A DNA stretch of 64,000 nt from Adiantum capillus-veneris (Eukaryota > Streptophyta > Polypodiopsida > Polypodiales > Pteridaceae). Numbering within the stretch: the stretch's first letter is position 1; every line of letters begins with the position of its first letter. The position numbers and the translations under genes are program-made. Under the pieces are notes generated by a model, which was given only the letters and a program-made list of their open reading frames with translations, did no database searches and was not told where the DNA came from. Of the stretch, positions 10,691 to 20,813 are shown piece by piece. Location of the stretch: assembly GCA_014529385.2 (NCBI GenBank), contig CM043963.1, positions 78,294,912 through 78,358,911 on the forward strand, written 5' to 3'.

Positions 10691-13660
10691 CAGACAGAGG
10701 CCATTGTCTTAGTAGACACTGACTGTTAGTACTGATGCACTAGACACGACACATCTAGCACTTGTACAAAGAGAAATATCCCCACAGCCAGCCTACATGC
10801 AAAGATCTGGGAGCATGCCTCAGAACAGCTGGTATGATGAGGAGTGTAGAGAGACGAGGATCAGATTACAGAGAGAGGTGCTCATGGGTACTACCACATC
10901 TAGACAGTCATGGATTATCTTCCACCGCCTAGTGCAATGAAAGAAGACGGCTTACCTATCTCAGTTAGAGCGTGATTTGTATCAGTTGTTTATGAGTCAG
11001 GACTGTAGTGAGACATGGAGGCTTTTCCATGAGCACTCTCCACCGCCAACCATCACTTCCACAAAGACATGGGGGGAATATGCTACATCTCTCTATACAG
11101 CATCGGGGCAGCCACCTTTGCCTGACCCTCCAGAGGCATGCCTAGAAACATGTACTTTCTTTATTGCTGAGAGGGTAAAGAAAGCCTTGACAGGAAGAGC
11201 ACAAGATCATGATGGTCTGGTAGCAAAGCACTTCATTCATGCCAGAGATATGCTTGCAGAGCCTATTGCTATGATGTTTAATAGAGCCATGTATGAGGGT
11301 TTTCCTAAGACTTGGAGTATGTCATCGATTGTGCCTATCTTTAAGTCGGGAGATCCTATGCTTCCAGGGAATGACCGCACCATCATGGTTGGTCACATCA
11401 ATTCTTGAGCATGAGTTGAGTGGATGGGCAAAGAGAGAGGGCATACAGGCAGCAGGATAGGTAGGATTCAGGAGAGGCTTCTCCACTCTTGACCAGATTT
11501 TGACACTTAGAGCCATTATTGAGAGAGGGCATACGTGCAGTAGGACAGGCAGGGTTCAGAAGAGGTTTCTCCACTCTTGACCAGATTTTGACACTTACAG
11601 CCATTATTGAGGAGGGTAGACACCATGGCAAGAAGATTTATTGTAGCTTTGTGGATTTCTGCAAAGCCTTTGATATAGTGCCACGAGCCAGACTCACAAA
11701 GCTGATTTGGGGGATCTTAGCTTTATACAGGACAGTGGTAGGACGGGTATGCACTACTCCGACATGGTTCACTCCACGATTGGGGTGAAGCAGGGTTGTC
11801 CCCTATCTCCGACTCTCTTTGGGATACATGTAGATGAGTTTTCAGATTATGTACATACAGAGGGTGATAGAGCTGCTCAGCTTGCAAGGACATGGATTCC
11901 GTTGCTATTATATGTTGATGATATTGTGCTGATCTCAGATTCTTCAGAGGGGATGCAACGTCATTTGGATGCATTGCATGTATTTGCATAGGACAATGGA
12001 TTGTCTGTGAACCTTGGTAAGACCAAGGTAATGGTGTTTAACACTCCGATGCAATGGGTAAGGAGGTCCGCCCCCACTTTTACATATGTTCGAGAGACTG
12101 TGGAGTATGTAGATACATACATTTATCTTGGGGCAATTTTCAATGGTCCAGTATTTTCCCTGAGGCGTGCAACAAATACGCAATTGACCAGAGCCTATGT
12201 ATCATTGGGGTGACTCGAGAGGATATGTTCGCAGGTTCAGTTCCAAGAATCTCAGACAAAGCTTTGGCTCTTTGACACTTTGGTCACTTCAGCCATGCTA
12301 TATGGAGTTGAGATATGGGGCTTTCTCAGTTGATCATCATAGTAGAGCTGGCAGTACTTATGGATGGAGATGTATGGAGAGGCCCTTGGTGTCAATGATT
12401 TCTCGGATGATTAGGGCCAAGGCCTCAGTACTACATGACATTGTCAGGGCGGAGGTGTCTACTCCTCCATTGGTATTGGAGGCACTCACTCGATCAATTT
12501 CATTTATGCATACAACCTAGGCTCTCCCTAGAGACATATACGCTTGATTAGCACTAGAGTCTTCGCGACAGCTAGCATTGCAGGGAGATAGATCATGTTG
12601 GTATGCAGAGATGGCATCTTGGTTTTAGTTACATGGCTTTAGTATGGATCGGCTACCCCCATTTCAGTACTCTCTAGATGCACCCTCCATCTCTCTCACT
12701 AGGGCATAGATTACCAGGCTCATTAGACAGGACTTGATTCTGTTGGATACGAAGAGGACATGGATATAGCCTACACATGAGTTGGGTACGAAGCTGGCTT
12801 TCTATGGAGAGCATCTTCTCCAGCTCACGGAGGATGGTTTTGTGATCAGACCAGGATACATGGATACTCATCTATCCCACAGGATACGATGTGCTATTGG
12901 GTAGATATGCACATCCTCACATCAGCTAGAGACCGAGACAGGCAGATTTAGAGGAGTACCCGCTGAGTCCAGGATTTGTCAGATGTGCCAGATAGAGCCC
13001 GAGACAGAGCTACATTACATATGTCACTACCCATATACTATGAGATACGAGGCCGCTTTCACTGTCTATTCAAAGATGGTTTTGGACCACTTTCTAGAGT
13101 CAAGAGATACCAGGATTAGAGATGCCTCGGATTATACTTACTGGAGATTTGCAGACACAGAGAGGACCCTTGAAGAGGGGCACAATGAGAGAGATCTAGC
13201 GACAACGGCAGATTACAGATTTCTTTCAATCACTGACAGAGGAGTTCGAGCAACCCCCACAACATAGCAACCCCACAGGCACCAGAGGCATACTGCTTGA
13301 TCGGGCGATAGAGTTGGGGCAGTCCCGTCGCTCACGGATGAGGGGGTCCTCTCGACATCGACACAGATTGCGATAGAGGATCCATACCATACTTGTGCAA
13401 CATAGGAGCCGTCCCAACAGAGTGCCTATCTTGGAGGACATTGAACCTCTATAGCCTTTTGGATACTGATGTATATGTATATGGTGCCTCTACTGTCAGA
13501 GAGCTCCATTGTATCAACTCACCCTTTGTATTCCCTTTGTATCAGCTTTCACCCCACCCCTACCCACTATTTTCTTTTCAGTTCTTTGTACTTTTTGTAC
13601 CCAGACCTGGTATTAGATTCATCACATGTAACCTTTTGGTCTCATAGGTCATTTTGGCCT
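10691..13660 (+). pseudogene. LINE reverse transcriptase and C-terminal region, 3' part of split element
   Basis: The translation in shifting frames gives typical LINE ORF2 blocks. The linker (QNSWYDEECRETR) is followed by the RT N-terminal region (KALTGRAQDHDGLVAKHF, TWSMSSIVPIFKSGD). Next come the palm blocks FVDFCKAFDIVPR, GVKQGCPLSPTLFG and LLYVDDIVLIS (YVDD active site), then VNLGKTKVMVFNTP. A C-terminal cysteine/histidine cluster CQMCQIEPETELHYICHYPY near 12980-13035 resembles the zf-RVT finger. Many stops and a tandem duplication break it. It continues the endonuclease seen at 1-913. The 3' untranslated end runs into a (CT)n tract at 13691. Confidence 0.85.
11433..11608 (+). repeat. 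88-bp tandem duplication inside the LINE RT
   Basis: GAGAGAGGGCATAC starts at 11433 and again at 11521. The two units run in parallel for 88 bases (through CCACTCTTGACCAGATTTTG) with about ten differences. This duplicates part of the RT coding region and adds to its inactivation. Confidence 0.85.
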
Positions 13661-13688
13661 TTTGAAGACGTTAATATTACATTTCATT

Positions 13689-13741
<53 letters not shown>

Positions 13742-14930
13742 ATAGATCTTTGAGGTCTCTTGGGATAGCTTCCTACGACGTTAAAATTCTCTTCTTCTTC
13801 TTCTTCTCTTCTCTCTCTTAGATGTCGTGTCTCTTTCTATCTCAATGATCTCTCTTCTCCACATGTATATCTTGTTCATGTGTTTGGCATCGCAGGTGTT
13901 CTAGATCGGAGTACAAGCCAGTTCTTGTCTTTATTGTATCTTCTGCTGCCACCGTTGACAAAAAAGTGTGGATTCTTTGCTATATCCTGCAATCGAGGAC
14001 GATTGCTTTGATTTTTAGTGGGTGGTATGTGACAAATTGTAGGGTTAGAGTTTCTGCGTCGAGGTCATAGATGCAGCTGATCATTGCTCTCGTTTGGCCA
14101 GTCACAAATTCTCTCTCTCTAGAAAGGTGGTCCATGCCAATCTCTTTGTCAAAGCTAGAGTCCTTTATGTTGCACATTGTTTTTCTCTCTCTAAACTTGA
14201 AATGCTTTTGCTTTTGGTCTTTTGTGATTTCATGAGTAAAAGAACCCATCTCCGACTTATATGCAACTCCCTAGAGGTTCAAGTCATAGTTTTGCAACGC
14301 CTTGTAACCTACATCCAACCATTGTTTACCTCGTCATCACTCTTTTGACCCTTCCCTCTCCATAAGGGATGCAAGACAAAGCCTACTAGTAGCTTGCAAG
14401 AGAAGTTATCCCCATTGCCTCCTCCATCAGCCAATGGAAAAATTTACAAGATTGGAGCACAAATGTTCACAATTTGCCTTCATTTCTCCAACAACTGGGA
14501 TCTGAAACAATGGTTGCTCTTTGCCTTTCCATGTCAGTTTTCCTTCCATTTCATCCATTCCTCATGAACAACTGTTGTCGTCATAGCCTTGGACACTCTA
14601 TTGCCCAGCTCTTTTCTTCAACCAAAGAAACTTACGAAATGTTTAAAATGTATCGTAACTTATCTTGAAACGTTTCTAAGGAAAATACTTTCTATCAGTG
14701 TTTTAGTCAGGTGGTCTTGTCTAAAGCGAAGTTTGTGGTTGAAGTTTTCAACTTTGAAGTGAGTTTTGAATGTCTCAATCTTTTTATGTTAATTTGGGCG
14801 TACATGTATTATGAGTCTAAGCTCCATGCATTCGATGAAACCTCCATTGTGGTGTTTCATAAAATAGTGAAACTGTTTCTAAACTTTAGAAACTTGTTTC
14901 TTGCAAAACGTTTCAAAACTTTATGGCTAT
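13661..14930. other. Stretch without a recognisable gene; (CT)n(GT)n tract and shared short module
   Basis: 13691-13730 is (CT)n followed by a short (GT)n. 13741-13800 holds a module (GATAGATCTTTGAGGTCTCT ... ACGACGTTAAAA then CTT repeats) that recurs at 35712-35780. From 13810 to 14930 I see only short frames without family resemblance. Codon-like structure is absent. Confidence 0.6.
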
Positions 14931-15630
14931 TATCACAAAGTGATGACGTGTCTGCCCGAGAGCATGCGGGAAACCCTAGCCCTGACTGCTGCTGAAAACC
15001 CTAATTCTGCAAACCCTAACCCTAAAACCTGCAAACCCTAAAATCTGCTAGAAACCTTAACCCTAACCCTAACCCTAAAACCTATCCTAAACCCTAACCC
15101 TAACCCTAGCAGCAGAGGATAATTTCCGGATAATGCGTTGGCATGATGATGTGGCAGCATTCGGATTTTGCGGCGCTTTTCCAGCTTTTGAGCGACGGAT
15201 TTTTGGCTGCTTTATTCTTCCACGCAAATTTGTGTGTGTGAGAGAGAGAGAGAAAGAAAGATTACCTGCTTTATTTTATGAAAACTCTCTTGTGTGAGAG
15301 AGAGAGAGAATTTTGCTTTTGGAACTGAAGCTTTTGGGGCTCTGCTTTTGGCATCCCTTGTAAACTTTAAATAAGCGGAGAGGGTTCTCACTCTGCAGAG
15401 CATCTGGACGCAGAGTCTGAGAGTGTAACCCTAACCGCTCTCTTGTACTTTGACATTGATTTAATACATAAAGAAATACCGAAAGGGGCGCTAGTCTTTG
15501 GGGCCAATATCTCTAGGCACGGAACTCCGCCGGGCCAGTGCAAATCTATTGTGATCTGTGAATTGTTTTGAAGTGGTTATTTGGTGTTGTCGTGATTGAT
15601 TCTTGACTAGGAGTGTCCAAGTCTGTTACA
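14931..15630 (+). mobile_element. LTR of chromovirus element B, with telomere-like repeats
   Basis: It begins TATCACAAAGTGATGACG (TG mutated to TA) and ends GTGTCCAAGTCTGTTACA, parallel to LTRs A and C. About 14985-15115 is filled with AACCCTAA-type repeats. A TATA-like CTTTAAATAAGCGG lies near 15363. It is 138 bases longer than LTR C (18042-18603), mainly because of the repeats. Confidence 0.88.
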
Positions 15631-15631
15631 G

Positions 15632-15643
15632 TGGTATTAGAGC
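15632..15643 (+). promoter_or_regulatory. Primer-binding site of element B
   Basis: TGGTATTAGAGC directly follows the LTR and has one change from the initiator tRNA-Met complement. Confidence 0.8.
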
Positions 15644-15701
15644 ACGGCCGATTTCTCTTCTACGGGAAATCCGATCCCCAACTTTTTTTTCCGTAGCACC
15701 T

Positions 15702-17260
15702 ATGGCTTCACGGAAGGATCAGTCGACTCCCTCTGCATCTGGAGATGCGGGCAGGGATCACAATGAAGATTCCGGCAGAGAGTATGGCCTGCCTCGGCCT
15801 ACTCAGGCGGAGCGACGAGAGATGGAGCGTCGTCAATTGATCGGCGATACAACAAAGATGATGCTCAATTTTGCGAAGGACCCAAAATTTGCAAAATATA
15901 TGAGTGAGACTTCTTTTCAGGAAGTGCACGAGCAGTGGCAGAAAACCACAACACCACCCCCGAAACCCGCTCTCAAGAAACCTTCTGCTCACAAGAAATA
16001 TTCAGAGAAGGAATTAGAAGAGGTGGTTAATGCATAGATTGCTCAGCTTTTTGACGCGCAAAAGAAAGCCAAAAAGCACGGCAAAAAGCAGAAGAAAGGC
16101 ACTGACTTCCCGGGTTATTTGGGTCATCAATCGACATTTGACAAAGCAAAGAAACAGAAGAAGCGTGTTCGCTTTGAAGGAGTACCCAGTTCTTTTTCTT
16201 CTTCTTCTTCTGACAATTCTTCTAGCTCTTCAGATTCGAGCGAAGAAGACAGAAAAGGCAAAAAGCGAAGCAAGAAACAACGCTTCGGAAAGGGCAAGAA
16301 AAAGGCAAAGAAGTCTAAATCTCGCCCAGTGAGTGACAGTTCTATAGAGGACTCATCTACAGACAGTTTAGACTCCAATGACGGAAACTTTCATGCGAAC
16401 AAGAAGAATTTTTATAAAGCCAACCAGTAAGACTTTCTGGAAGATAAAAGCAAGAAAGTCCGAGAGTTTAAGGAAGGTGGACAGTCGATCAATTTGACAT
16501 TTTTTTCAGGATACAAAGAGTCTTCGAAGGCTGTCTTTTATACAGCAGATTAACATCGCTTTCGCGGGAGGACGCTACGGAGAGCACTCCAAGATTCGGA
16601 GAGCTGTCTCTTATTTTAAGGGGAATGCTCGAACTTGGTGGTCCACGCTTCTTTTAAACAAGACTGCGCCAGTTAAATGGCTGAAATTTAAGAAACTTTT
16701 TATTTCTTCTTGGTTGACGCAAGAGTATGAACGTGGTATACGAGCTGCTTGGAACCATCTTCGGATGACCAAGAGAAATATAGTGGATGCTTACTGTAAG
16801 AGATTCTAGAGCTCTTTTCTACCCTCCTCTTCATTCAAGAAGATCTCGTTCAGAGAACAGATTGAGCGGTTTACCTTGGGTCTACCTACAGAGATCCGAG
16901 ATCACTGCTTGGAACAGAAGTCAGCTTCTATTCAGGAGTTGATGAGTCATGCGAAGCGAGGCTTTGCCATTCACTCTGGCTATCTGACCTACCCCACAGA
17001 TGAGGTCATGACAAAACGACCCGGACAGACTTCTGGGAATGAAAGTAGAAAGAGAAAGAGCAACCCAACGAGAAAGGATGCACGACCCAAGCTTACTCCT
17101 CAGGAGAGAGCTCGCTTCATCAGGGAGGGGAAGTGCTTTGGATGTGGGGAACTTGGACATATCTCCGCGAAGTGCCCTAAAAAGGCACAGAATGAACGAG
17201 ATGAAGAAAGGCCAGAAAGTTCTAAAGCAGCTGAGAGACGTGGCAGAAAAGGCAGATAAA
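15702..17260 (+). pseudogene. Chromovirus B Gag
   Basis: It starts MASRKDQSTPSASGDAG at 15702. The frame includes a Ser-rich acidic tract (SSSSSDNSSSSSDSSEEDRK) and a Lys-rich basic tract, then the Gag core (ARTWWSTLLLNKT region), the LGLPTEIRDHCLEQKS block and a zinc knuckle CFGCGELGHISAKC. Stops lie at 16036 (TAG where copy C has TGG for Trp), 16428 (TAA where C has TAT) and 16807 (TAG where C has TGG). A frameshift falls near 16500. 16826-17192 is identical to the same part of element C. Not functional. Confidence 0.85.
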
Positions 17261-18041
17261 AAGCAGAACTGGTACCACATGGCATGGGACCTGAACCGAA
17301 TCAAATGAATGAAAGTACAAACTTTGTCGTTTTTGCGGCAAAGTGAAGGATTAAGAAGCTCTTTTGAAGGAGCCAAGGCCAACTTCTTTTCACTTAGAAT
17401 TGGCGGCTCGATTTGGAATTACGCTCGACAGGATACGGGGTGTTGCCATTACACCGAGCATTGGCAAACTTCGTTTGCAATGACAGGGGTGTTCAGGGCA
17501 CGTGAGTGACGTTCTACTCGGAATATCTTGGTACCACAAGAACTACGCCGTGGTTGACTACCGGGCTGAGAAAGCGACTTTGACAAATTAAGGGCTCAAA
17601 GATTGTACTTGATGAACTTCAGTTTCTTTACTCATTCTTTTGGGAGAGAATTGAACGATGGATAAAGGTTGAATATGTTTTGACCTGAACAAAAGAACGC
17701 CAAGATTTTTCTCCACACTCATGCCGATTGCTTTTTCGAGGGCCTAAAGATCATACCATTGATCTGATACCTGGAAGCACACCATCGAACCGGCCACCTT
17801 ACTGTGTGAGCCGAGCACAGAATGAAGAGATTATGAACCAAGTGAAAGACCTCTTGGAAAAGGGTCTTGTCCAGCCTAGTACTTCACTATATTGCTCTCC
17901 AATGTTGTTGGTTTTGAAGAGAGACAGATCTTGGAGAATGTGCATCGATTATAGAGCTCTCAACAAAATCACCATCAAGAATAATAGATTTCGGATTCCT
18001 AGGATCGATGATATACTCGACAGGTTACAAGATAGAGACTA
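17261..18041 (+). pseudogene. Chromovirus B protease and RT fragments, internally deleted
   Basis: 17320-17540 is a decayed protease (EGAKANFFSL, with the catalytic DGG lost to a short deletion). 17728-18030 is the N-terminal RT (PGSTPSNRPPYCVSRAQNEE, WRMCIDYRALNKITIKN, RIPRIDDILDRLQ). The frame then breaks off at the LTR of element C. Most of RT, RNase H and integrase are missing, and so is a polypurine tract, so the 3' part was lost by deletion or recombination. Confidence 0.8.
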
Positions 18042-18603
18042 TGTCACAAAGTGATGACGTGGCTACGGACAGCAGAAACCCTAATTTCTGCCAGAAACCC
18101 TAAAATTCCTGCAAACCCTAATTTCTGCCAGAAACCCTAATTTCCGAAAATCGCGGAGGTATTATTATGATTATTATTATTATTTTTTGAGCGACGCAAA
18201 TCTCAGCTTTTTGCTATGATTTGGGAGAAAGAGAGAGAAAAAGAGAACTTGCTTTTTATTGACTCTCATTGAGAGAGAGAGAGAGTTTGCTTTTGCTTTC
18301 AAGCTTTTGGGGCTCTGCTCTCGCGCATCCCTTGTAATCTTTAAATTAGTGGTGAGGGCCTCACTTCTCAGAGCATCTGGACGCAGAGTCTGAGAGTGAA
18401 ACCCTAACCGCTCTCTTGTACTTTGATGATTGATTAATACAAAAAGAAATACCGAAAGGGGCGCCAGTCTTTGGGGCCAATATCTCTAGGCACGGAACTC
18501 CGCCGGGCCAGTGCAAATCTATTGTGATCTGTGAATTGTTTTGAAGTGGTTATTTGGTGCTGTCGCGGTTGATTCTTGACTTGGAGTGTCCAAGTCTGTT
18601 ACA
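18042..18603 (+). mobile_element. 5' LTR of chromovirus element C
   Basis: It runs from TGTCACAAAGTGATGACG to CAAGTCTGTTACA, 562 bases. Four AAACCCTAA-type motifs lie at about 18070-18140, a CT/GA-rich stretch near 18225-18285 and a TATA-like CTTTAAATTAG near 18340. It directly abuts the truncated RT of element B. It may be shared between B and C if the two recombined through their LTRs. Confidence 0.88.
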
Positions 18604-18674
18604 ATGGTATCAGAGCACGGCCGATTTCTCTTCTACAGGAAATCTGATCCCCAAATTTTTTTTCCGCGGCACCT

Positions 18675-20594
18675 ATGGCTTCAGGCAATGATCAATCGAC
18701 TCCCTTTGCATCTGGAGATGCGGGCAGGGATCACAACGAAGATTCCGGCACGGAGTATGGCCCGCCTAGGCCTACTCAGGCGGAGCAGCGAGAGATGGAG
18801 CGTCGTCAATTGATTGATGATGCAACAAAGATGATGCTCAATTTTGTTAGGGACCTGAAGATGGCAAAATATATGAACCAGACCTCTTTGGAAGAGGTAC
18901 AGACGGAGTGGCAGAGAACCACAACACCACTCTTGAAACCCGTTCTCAAGAAACCTTCTGCCTCCAAGAAATATACGGAGAAGGAACTGGAGAACGTGGT
19001 TGATGCATGGATTGCTCAGCTTTTCAACGTGCAAAAGAAAGACAAAAAGCACGGCAAAACGCAAAAGAAAGGCACCGACTTCCCGGGATATTTGGGTCGT
19101 CAGTCGACATTCGACAAGGCAAAGAAATTGAAGAAGTGTGTCAAGTTTGAAGGCTTACCCAGTTCTTCTTCTTCTTCTTCTTCTTCTTCTGACAGTTCTT
19201 CTAGCTCTTCAGGTTCGAGCGAAGAAGACAGAAAAAGCAAAAAGCGAAGCAAGAAACAACACTTTGGAAAGGGCAAGAAAAAGGCAAAGAAGTCTATGTC
19301 TCGCCCAGTGAGTGACACTTCTATAGAGGACTTGTCTACGGACAGTTCAGACTCTGACAACGGAAACTTTTATGCGAACAAGAAGAGTTTTTACAAAGCC
19401 AACCAGTATGACTTTCTCGAAGATAAAAGCAAGAAAGTACGACATCTTAAGGAAGGTGGCCAAGCACTCAAGTTTGATACTTTTTCGGGATACTCCGATG
19501 CTTCGAAGGCTTTGTCTTTTATACAGCAGTTAGACATCGCTTTCGCGGGAGGACGCTATTCAGAGCACTCCAAGATTCGGAGAGCTGCCTCTTATTTTAA
19601 GGGGAATGCTCGCACTTGGTGGTCCACGCTTCTATTAAGCAAGACTGTGCCAGTTACATGGCTGAAATTCAAAAGGCTTTTTATTTCTTCTTGGTCGACT
19701 CAAGAGTTTGAACGAGATATACGAGCTGCTTGGAACCATCTCCGGATGACCAAGAGCGATACAATGAATTCTTATTGTGAAAGATTCTGGAGCTCTTTTC
19801 TACCCGCCTCTTCATTCAAGAAGATCTCGTTCAGAGAACAGATTGAGCGGTTTACCTTGGGTCTACCTACAGAGATCCGAGATCACTGCTTGGAACAGAA
19901 GTCAGCTTCTATTCAGGAGTTGATGAGTCATGCGAAGCGAGGCTTTGCCATTCACTCTGGCTATCTGACCTACCCCACAGATGAGGTCATGACAAAACGA
20001 CCCGGACAGACTTCTGGGAATGAAAGTAGAAAGAGAAAGAGCAACCCAACGAGAAAGGATGCACGACCCAAGCTTACTCCTCAGGAGAGAGCTCGCTTCA
20101 TCAGGGAGGGGAAGTGCTTTGGATGTGGGGAACTTGGACATATCTCCGCGAAGTGCCCTAAAAAGGCACAGAAAGAACGAAATGACAAGGACGACGAAAG
20201 GCATGAGAGTTCGAGAGCAGCTGAGGATCGTGTACGAAAAGGCAAGATGAAAACAAGATTGGTTCCAGATTGGGTGGGTACTGATCCCGACACCATGGAT
20301 GAGAGTACAGAACTTTGCCGAGCTTGGGGCAAAGTGAAAGATCAAGAGGCCCTGATTTTCTTTGATGGAGGAGCCAAGGCCAACTTCATTTCATCGGAAT
20401 TGGCGGCGCGGCTCAAGATTACTCCCGATCGGATGGGACCACTTGCAGAGGCAGTTCTAGCGGCACCCGACAGGGACGTAGCCATTACACCTGTCATTGG
20501 CAAACTTCGGTTGCATTGTCAGGGGTATTTGGGGCATGAGGACTTCTTCATTATGCCTTTGGAGGGTTGTGATGTTCTCTTAGGAATTCCCTAG
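18675..20594 (+). CDS. Chromovirus C Gag-protease open frame
   Basis: A 639-residue open frame and the best-preserved coding stretch in the window. From the N-terminus: MASGNDQSTPFASGDAG, a helical segment, a Ser/acidic tract (about residues 160-185) then Lys-rich basic tracts, the Gag core (residues about 265-420), the zinc knuckle CFGCGELGHISAKC (about residues 480-495), and a retropepsin-like domain. The protease loop reads FFDGGAKANFIS: the catalytic Asp is present but Gly replaces the usual Ser/Thr, and LEGCDVLLGIP is the second block. The ATG lies just downstream of the primer-binding site and matches the start in copy B. A TAG at 20592-20594 replaces the TGG (Trp) found in copy B, so the original polyprotein continued into RT. 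Confidence 0.85.
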   Translation: MASGNDQSTPFASGDAGRDHNEDSGTEYGPPRPTQAEQREMERRQLIDDATKMMLNFVRDLKMAKYMNQTSLEEVQTEWQRTTTPLLKPVLKKPSASKKYTEKELENVVDAWIAQLFNVQKKDKKHGKTQKKGTDFPGYLGRQSTFDKAKKLKKCVKFEGLPSSSSSSSSSSDSSSSSSGSSEEDRKSKKRSKKQHFGKGKKKAKKSMSRPVSDTSIEDLSTDSSDSDNGNFYANKKSFYKANQYDFLEDKSKKVRHLKEGGQALKFDTFSGYSDASKALSFIQQLDIAFAGGRYSEHSKIRRAASYFKGNARTWWSTLLLSKTVPVTWLKFKRLFISSWSTQEFERDIRAAWNHLRMTKSDTMNSYCERFWSSFLPASSFKKISFREQIERFTLGLPTEIRDHCLEQKSASIQELMSHAKRGFAIHSGYLTYPTDEVMTKRPGQTSGNESRKRKSNPTRKDARPKLTPQERARFIREGKCFGCGELGHISAKCPKKAQKERNDKDDERHESSRAAEDRVRKGKMKTRLVPDWVGTDPDTMDESTELCRAWGKVKDQEALIFFDGGAKANFISSELAARLKITPDRMGPLAEAVLAAPDRDVAITPVIGKLRLHCQGYLGHEDFFIMPLEGCDVLLGIP

Positions 20595-20813
20595 TACCAC
20601 AAGAACAACGCCGCGGTCGATTATCGGGCGAGAAAAGCGACTTTGACTAGAGAAAAGGGCAGAACAATTGTACTTGATATTAAACTGAAGGGCGAGTCTG
20701 TCCCTATTATATCGGCTTCGGCCATTTCAAAATTAATGAAATCAAGTCTGTTTGTTTACTCGATCTTTATGAAAGAGTTGAGTGATGATGATAGGACAAA
20801 TATGTCTAAACTT
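20595..20813 (+). pseudogene. Chromovirus C protease-RT connector, left of the LINE insertion
   Basis: It continues the polyprotein in frame after the TAG (YHKNNAAVDYRARKATLTRE, then SVPIISASAISKLMKSS). It is cut at the LINE insertion and resumes at 24886 with DKERQDFLHSHADCFSEGLP. Confidence 0.8.

Noticed and set aside
14985-15115. True telomere or chromosome end
   Set aside because: Short and imperfect repeats located inside an LTR with coding sequence on both sides.
18042-18603. 3' LTR of element B alone
   Set aside because: It is directly followed by a primer-binding site and the Gag of element C and not preceded by a polypurine tract, so it is at least the 5' LTR of C; shared origin by recombination remains possible.
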